In this document: positions 1 to 3,834 of the stretch, piece after piece
How the letters are laid out: each line of letters starts with the position of its first letter
How positions within the stretch are numbered: the stretch's first letter is position 1
Assembly: GCA_003448835.1 (NCBI GenBank)
Contig: DLXM01000011.1
Location: 1-6,055, forward strand
Length of the DNA: 6,055 nt
From: Bacteroidota bacterium
GTDB lineage: Bacteria > Bacteroidota > Rhodothermia > Balneolales > HLUCCA01
Reading direction: 5' to 3'
Translations under genes and position numbers: made by a program
The notes under the pieces: generated by a model
What the model was told of the DNA's origin: nothing
What the model saw: the letters and a program-made list of their open reading frames with translations, nothing else
Databases searched by the model: none

Positions 1-1
1 A

Positions 2-787
2 AAACACAAGCATCGTGAGATGCGCGGTCTTTTGACGGACATCGTGAGCATAGCGAACGAAAAGGGGAAGAAGGATGAAAAGAATGAGGTGGATAGAGCG
101 CTGGTTTTAGAGATTTTGAACGACATAAAAATCAACCTGACCAAAATACACGAACACGGTACTCGCGCTGATTCTATCGTGAAATCCATGCTCATGCATT
201 CAAGAGGTGGATCCGGTAAGATGGAGTCCACAGATTTGAATGCCCTGGTCAAAGAATATGTAAACCTTGCATTCCACGGAATGCGGGCCGGGAAACATCC
301 AATAGATGTAGATATTGATATGAAATTAGAGGATTCCGTGGGCAAAGTACCTTTGATTGCCGAAGATTTTTCACGCGTGATCATGAATTTGAGTTTTAAC
401 GCTTTTGATGCGATGAGGGAGAAAAAGGAAAGAGGGAAAGAGGGGAAGAGTGAAGGGGAAATCGGAGGTAGTAAAAAAGCACAAAGTGCACAGTCTAGCA
501 CCCAATTTAGTAAGCAAAATGAGAAGAACGGATCATACAGACCGAAGTTGACGGTGCGGACATCTCGTGACAAAAACAGCGTCTCTATCGATATCCAAGA
601 CAACGGACCTGGTATCCCCGACGAAATCAAGGACAAAGTCCTGCAACCTTTCTTCACCACTAAAAAAGGCACTCAAGGTACGGGACTCGGACTCTCCATC
701 ACCAACGACATCATCAAAGCGCATGGTGGTTCACTTCAGATTGACAGTTCCGGCGACGGGACAACCATGAAAATTATATTGAGCTAA
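2..787 (+). CDS. Sensor histidine kinase, C-terminal part (5' truncated by window edge)
   Basis: The reading frame is open from the first bases (residues KHKHRE precede the first ATG at 20), so the gene starts upstream and that ATG is internal. The visible 261 residues are the second DHp helix with the X-box motif IHEHGTRADSIVK (about 143-184), an N-box NLSFNAFDA (386-412), the G1 box DNGPGIP (600-620), and the F and G2 boxes QPFFTTKKG and GTGLGLS (644-697), ending at TAA 785-787. All ATP-binding motifs of an HATPase_c domain are intact; the phosphoacceptor His box must lie upstream. The enzyme would autophosphorylate on His and pass phosphate to a response regulator that is not in the window. 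A Lys/Glu/Ser-rich insert of about 30 residues (425-529) sits after the N-box and is absent from the paralogue downstream. The sensor part is not visible, so the signal is unknown. The next gene starts 22 bp later. Confidence 0.93.
   Translation, partial: KHKHREMRGLLTDIVSIANEKGKKDEKNEVDRALVLEILNDIKINLTKIHEHGTRADSIVKSMLMHSRGGSGKMESTDLNALVKEYVNLAFHGMRAGKHPIDVDIDMKLEDSVGKVPLIAEDFSRVIMNLSFNAFDAMREKKERGKEGKSEGEIGGSKKAQSAQSSTQFSKQNEKNGSYRPKLTVRTSRDKNSVSIDIQDNGPGIPDEIKDKVLQPFFTTKKGTQGTGLGLSITNDIIKAHGGSLQIDSSGDGTTMKIILS
98..730 (+). repeat. Kinase DHp/ATPase module, copy 1 of a dispersed direct repeat
   Basis: This stretch matches 3150-3691 in the downstream kinase gene at nucleotide level, apart from the extra insert at 425-529. 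Hand alignment of 114 bp (98-211 against 3150-3263) gives 21 mismatches. The 177 bp from 554 to 730 against 3516-3691 region also gives 21 mismatches, with 21 bases identical at 553-573. The two genes thus carry paralogous catalytic modules. Confidence 0.88.
425..529 (+). other. Purine-rich low-complexity insert in the ATPase domain of the first kinase
   Basis: Codons 425-529 encode a Lys/Glu/Gly/Ser/Gln-rich stretch (KERGKEGKSEGEIGG, then SAQSS...KQNEKN) between the N-box helix and the SYRPKL strand. The first ~60 bases are almost all A and G on the coding strand. The paralogue has only six residues at this place, so it is an in-frame insertion of about 30 codons in a probable surface loop. 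All catalytic motifs on both sides are intact. Confidence 0.8.
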
Positions 788-809
788 AGAATCCTAATTC
801 AACACGATA

Positions 810-3755
810 ATGGCATCTAAACAAAATGCTGAGACCTTACTAAAACAGCGCGAAGCTGAACTGGCCCTAATCAATAGTGTACAGCAGGGTTTGCTCGCCA
901 AAAAAGATATGGTGGAAATCTATGAGCTAATCGGAGAAAAGCTTAGGGAGCTCTTCGATGCTCAAGTTACAGGCATCTATACCTTTGATCTTGATACATC
1001 TCAAGAGCATTTTCAATACCTGTTTGAAGATGGGGAGCGCTTGTTTCCAGAATCCAGACCGCTAAATCAAATTCGGATGTGGCTGGTCAAAAACGCTGAT
1101 GTACTACTTGTGAACGAAAATGCCGATGCAACAATTGAAGAAATTACCGGTGACAAACATGTGGCGGTACCAGGGACTCGATTACCAAAATCACTCGTGT
1201 TTGTCCCCTTAATTGTTAATAAACATGTTAATGGCTGTCTAAGCCTGCAAAATCTGGATCGAGAACACGCATTCAATGAATTGGATGTACAGCTTTTGAA
1301 CACACTAGCCAACAGTGTCAGTATCGCCCTTGAAAATGCACGCCTGTTCAGCGAAACCGAAGACCGAAATGCCGAACTTGCCGTCATCAATAGTGTGCAA
1401 CAAGGTCTGGTAGCTGAAATGGATATGCAGGGTATTTATAATCTGGTGGGTGATAAAATCAGAACCTTGTTTGATGCACAAGTAGTTGTTATTGCAACTT
1501 TGAACCAAGAAGACGGAATAGAACATTTTCAGTATTTTTTTGAAAACGGAGAACGGGTATATCCATCTCCGAGACCCTACGACAGGATCAGGGAACGCCT
1601 GATAAGCACACAGAAACTAATTTTGATTGAAGAGGATTCAATCCGGGCTGTAGAGAATCTTACAGGAAAGGCAGCTGTGGCAGTACCTGGAACGAAGTGG
1701 CCCAAATCATTGCTTTTTGTTCCGCTTAGAGTCGGTGACACTGTACCTGGATATGTTAGTTTGCAAAATCTGGATCGTGAGTTCGCCTTCAGTGCATCGG
1801 ATGTTCGCATGCTCAGAACCCTGGCCAACAGTATGAGTGTCGCCCTTGAAAACGCACGCTTGTTTAATGAGACGGAACAAAGAAATGCCGAACTGGCCGT
1901 CATTAATAGTGTTCAGCAAGGACTGGTTGCGGAAATGGAAATGCAGGGTATCTATGATCTGGTTGGCAACAGGGTGAGGGAATTGTTCGACGCTCAGGTA
2001 TTCGGCATCAATACCATCGATATTGAAAACAATATGGAATATTTCCACTATTTCTACGAGGATGGTGGACGTATTTATCCCACCGCGCGACCACTTGACA
2101 AAATCCGGCAACATCTCATTAAAACGAAACAGATCATCTTTATAAATGATGACCTCGTCAACCGCATGGAGAAAATTACAGGAGCACCCATTAAAGCAAT
2201 TCCAGGCACCGTAATGCCAAAGTCGGTGCTATTCGTGCCTATGGTGGTCGGGGATGTCGTACGCGGATATGTAAGTTTGCAAAATCTCGATAAAGAGCAT
2301 GCGTTCAGTGAGTCGGATATGCGATTGCTGGGTACATTGGTTACAAGTATGAGTGTCGCCCTGGAAAATGCCCGCCTTTTCAATGAAACCACCCGGCTCC
2401 TGTCAATTACCGAGCAACGAGCTACAGAAATGCAGACGGTAAACCGAATTAGCCAGGCCCTTGTATCACAGCTCGAATTTGATGCTCTTATCAAACTGGT
2501 CGGAGAACTGATGATCGAAACCTTTAAAGCTGATATCGTGTATGTTGCCATTTATGATGAAAAAACAAACATGATTCATTTTCCTTATGAATATGGCGAT
2601 AAAAATGAGCCAAGAAAGTTCGGCGATGGCATTACCGAGCGCATCCTTACGAACAATGAACCTCTGCTAATCAACAAGGACTATGATGAAATCCGCGCCA
2701 TGATGAAAGCACGTCAGATCGGACGAGTTACCTCTTCTTTTCTCGGGGTGCCGGTTCAAATTGGAAAAAAACCGATGGGAGTTATCAGTGTCCAGACTAC
2801 CGAAGAGGAAAATCGATTCAACGAAAACGATATGCGTCTGTTGAGTACTATCGCTGCGAATGTGAGTGTTGCCATGCAAAATGCTGATGCTTACCAAAAA
2901 ATGCGTTCAGCTCTCAGCGATTTGGAAGCTGCCCAGGAACAATTGGTCCAGCAGGAAAAACTGGCCTCTTTGGGACAACTTACCGCGGGTATCGCCCATG
3001 AGATTAAGAATCCACTCAATTTCGTGAAGAATTTTTCGGAGGTGAGTTTGGAGATGGTGGAAGAATTGAGGGAAGAGGTGAAGAGGGGTCGAAGTGAAGG
3101 CGCGAAGGAGAGAAGGAGTGAAAAGGAGAATGAAAAAGACGAAAATCGAGCGGTGATTTTAGAAATTTTGGACGACATCAAAATCAATCTGACTAAAATT
3201 CATGAGCATGGTACCCGAGCTGATTCCATCGTTAAATCAATGTTGATGCACTCACGTGGTGGAGATGGGAAACGGCAACCTACCCTATTAAATCCGCTAA
3301 CTAAGGAATATGTGAATCTCGCCTTCCATGGAATGCGCGCAGGGAAACAACCCATAGATGTGGATATCAATTTAGAACTGGATGATTCTGTTGGTGAGGT
3401 ACCGTTAATAGCCGAAGATTTTTCACGCGTCATTTTAAACCTGTGTAACAACGCCTTTGATGCAATGAGGGAGAAAATTGGACACGGAGGAAATTCATAC
3501 AGACCAAAACTAATGGTGCGGACATCTCGTGACAATGATAGCGTCTCTATCGATATACAAGACAACGGTCCAGGTATCCCCGACGACATCAAAGACAAAG
3601 TCCTACAACCCTTTTTCACCACCAAAAAAGGCACTCAAGGCACCGGACTTGGACTCTCCATCACCCATGACATCATTAAAGCACATGGCGGGGAACTATC
3701 CATCCAAACTAAAGGAAATGAAGGGACAGAATTTAACATCAAATTACCGGGATAG
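810..3755 (+). CDS. Multi-GAF sensor histidine kinase (4x GAF, DHp, HATPase), 981 aa
   Basis: A complete soluble histidine kinase. Three tandem GAF units begin at residues 16, 188 and 360, each opening with AELA(L/V)INSVQQGL and sharing the core motifs PGT..PKS, FVP and SLQNLD. A fourth, more divergent GAF unit spans about 538-694 (SFLGVPV, GVISVQ). A coiled coil (about 695-727) leads to the H-box AHEIKNPLNF with phosphoacceptor His730, then X-box IHEHGTRADSIVK, N-box NLCNNAFDA (877-885), G1 DNGPGIP (918-924), F box QPFFTTKKG (933-941) and G2 GTGLGLS (944-950). No signal peptide, membrane segment, PAS or receiver domain is seen, so it should be cytoplasmic and act through a separate response regulator. 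GAF domains bind small molecules or mediate dimerisation; the ligand here cannot be read from sequence, and no bilin-type Cys is evident. The ATG at 810 follows an AT-rich leader without Shine-Dalgarno, usual in Bacteroidota. Its DHp loop carries a charged insert (about residues 754-780). Family call is firm; signal and partner are unknown. Confidence 0.96.
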   Translation: MASKQNAETLLKQREAELALINSVQQGLLAKKDMVEIYELIGEKLRELFDAQVTGIYTFDLDTSQEHFQYLFEDGERLFPESRPLNQIRMWLVKNADVLLVNENADATIEEITGDKHVAVPGTRLPKSLVFVPLIVNKHVNGCLSLQNLDREHAFNELDVQLLNTLANSVSIALENARLFSETEDRNAELAVINSVQQGLVAEMDMQGIYNLVGDKIRTLFDAQVVVIATLNQEDGIEHFQYFFENGERVYPSPRPYDRIRERLISTQKLILIEEDSIRAVENLTGKAAVAVPGTKWPKSLLFVPLRVGDTVPGYVSLQNLDREFAFSASDVRMLRTLANSMSVALENARLFNETEQRNAELAVINSVQQGLVAEMEMQGIYDLVGNRVRELFDAQVFGINTIDIENNMEYFHYFYEDGGRIYPTARPLDKIRQHLIKTKQIIFINDDLVNRMEKITGAPIKAIPGTVMPKSVLFVPMVVGDVVRGYVSLQNLDKEHAFSESDMRLLGTLVTSMSVALENARLFNETTRLLSITEQRATEMQTVNRISQALVSQLEFDALIKLVGELMIETFKADIVYVAIYDEKTNMIHFPYEYGDKNEPRKFGDGITERILTNNEPLLINKDYDEIRAMMKARQIGRVTSSFLGVPVQIGKKPMGVISVQTTEEENRFNENDMRLLSTIAANVSVAMQNADAYQKMRSALSDLEAAQEQLVQQEKLASLGQLTAGIAHEIKNPLNFVKNFSEVSLEMVEELREEVKRGRSEGAKERRSEKENEKDENRAVILEILDDIKINLTKIHEHGTRADSIVKSMLMHSRGGDGKRQPTLLNPLTKEYVNLAFHGMRAGKQPIDVDINLELDDSVGEVPLIAEDFSRVILNLCNNAFDAMREKIGHGGNSYRPKLMVRTSRDNDSVSIDIQDNGPGIPDDIKDKVLQPFFTTKKGTQGTGLGLSITHDIIKAHGGELSIQTKGNEGTEFNIKLPG
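855..2420 (+). repeat. Three in-frame tandem GAF-coding repeats (516, 516, 534 bp)
   Basis: Units start at the AEL(A) codons at 855, 1371 and 1887 and run to 2420. Units 1 and 2 are each exactly 172 codons; unit 3 is 178 codons because of about six extra residues (TRLLSI region) at its end, before the fourth GAF domain starting at 2421. Unit boundaries align on AELA(V/L)INSVQQGL and end on SVALENARLF.ET. Units 2 and 3 are the most alike around their start (QQGLVAEM.MQGIY.LVG), which suggests stepwise duplication within the gene. Confidence 0.92.
3069..3149 (+). other. Purine-rich charged insert in the DHp hairpin loop of the four-GAF kinase
   Basis: Between the H-box helix and the X-box helix lies a strongly charged stretch of about 27 residues (REEVKRGRSEGAKERRSEKE, then NEKDEN), with very few pyrimidines on the coding strand. 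It would lengthen the loop or helices at the DHp hairpin tip. The first kinase has a different Lys/Glu-rich sequence at the corresponding place (about 59-97: EKGKKDEKNEVD), so the loop is poorly conserved between copies. Confidence 0.7.
3150..3691 (+). repeat. Kinase DHp/ATPase module, copy 2 of a dispersed direct repeat
   Basis: Partner of 98-730. It encodes the second DHp helix, N-box, G1, F and G2 boxes of the complete four-GAF kinase. Only six residues (IGHGGN) separate DAMREK from SYRPKL here, against 36 in copy 1, so copy 2 looks like the ancestral, uninterrupted form. Beyond the HGG codons near 3691 the C-terminal tails diverge (ELSIQTKG here, SLQIDSSG in copy 1). Confidence 0.88.
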
Positions 3756-3762
3756 ATTAAAA
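3756..3762 (+). promoter_or_regulatory. A-rich translation start context of the propeller lipoprotein gene
   Basis: The seven bases between the kinase stop and ATG 3763 read ATTAAAA, with no Shine-Dalgarno match. A-rich leaders without Shine-Dalgarno are usual in Bacteroidota and favour ATG 3763 over the internal ATG at 3778. The gap is too short for a promoter, so expression should depend on transcription from upstream. Confidence 0.45.
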
Positions 3763-3834
3763 ATGTTTTTTACGTCAATGAACAGATTTCTAAAGATCAA
3801 ACACTTCCTACCATTACTATTTCTGGCGGCATGC
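3763..3834 (+). other. Lipoprotein signal peptide with lipobox (Cys24)
   Basis: Residues 1-23 have a basic stretch (R8, K11, K13, H14), a hydrophobic core F15 to A23 and the lipobox L21-A22-A23 followed by Cys24 (codon 3832-3834). This is the pattern cleaved by signal peptidase II, leaving a lipidated Cys. The residues after Cys are SGVPNDDGSPPPP: there is no Asp at +2, and a flexible Pro-rich tether follows. Starting at Met6 would give a 17-18 residue n plus h region, also acceptable. Confidence 0.82.

Noticed and set aside
20..22. ATG as the true start of the first kinase
   Set aside because: The frame stays open upstream to the window edge and the protein would lack the phosphoacceptor His box, so this Met is internal.
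479..489. Small inverted repeat GCAC-AAA-GTGC inside the insert of the first kinase
   Set aside because: A 4 bp stem inside a coding region is expected by chance and has no T-tract or other sign of a terminator or element end.
567..770. Short plus-strand frame within the first kinase
   Set aside because: It overlaps the G1 to G2 boxes of the kinase in another frame, is Ser/Thr-rich and has no recognisable motif.
788..809. Promoter or terminator in the gap between the two kinases
   Set aside because: The 22 bp gap has no hairpin, no T-run and no room for the Bacteroidota -33/-7 promoter pattern with a leader.
1067..2551. Several minus-strand open frames of 73-158 codons opposite the GAF region
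   Set aside because: They recur at matching places in each GAF repeat (SLN(R/K)RAFSRA), which shows they are shadows of the repeated coding strand. No start context or family motif supports them.
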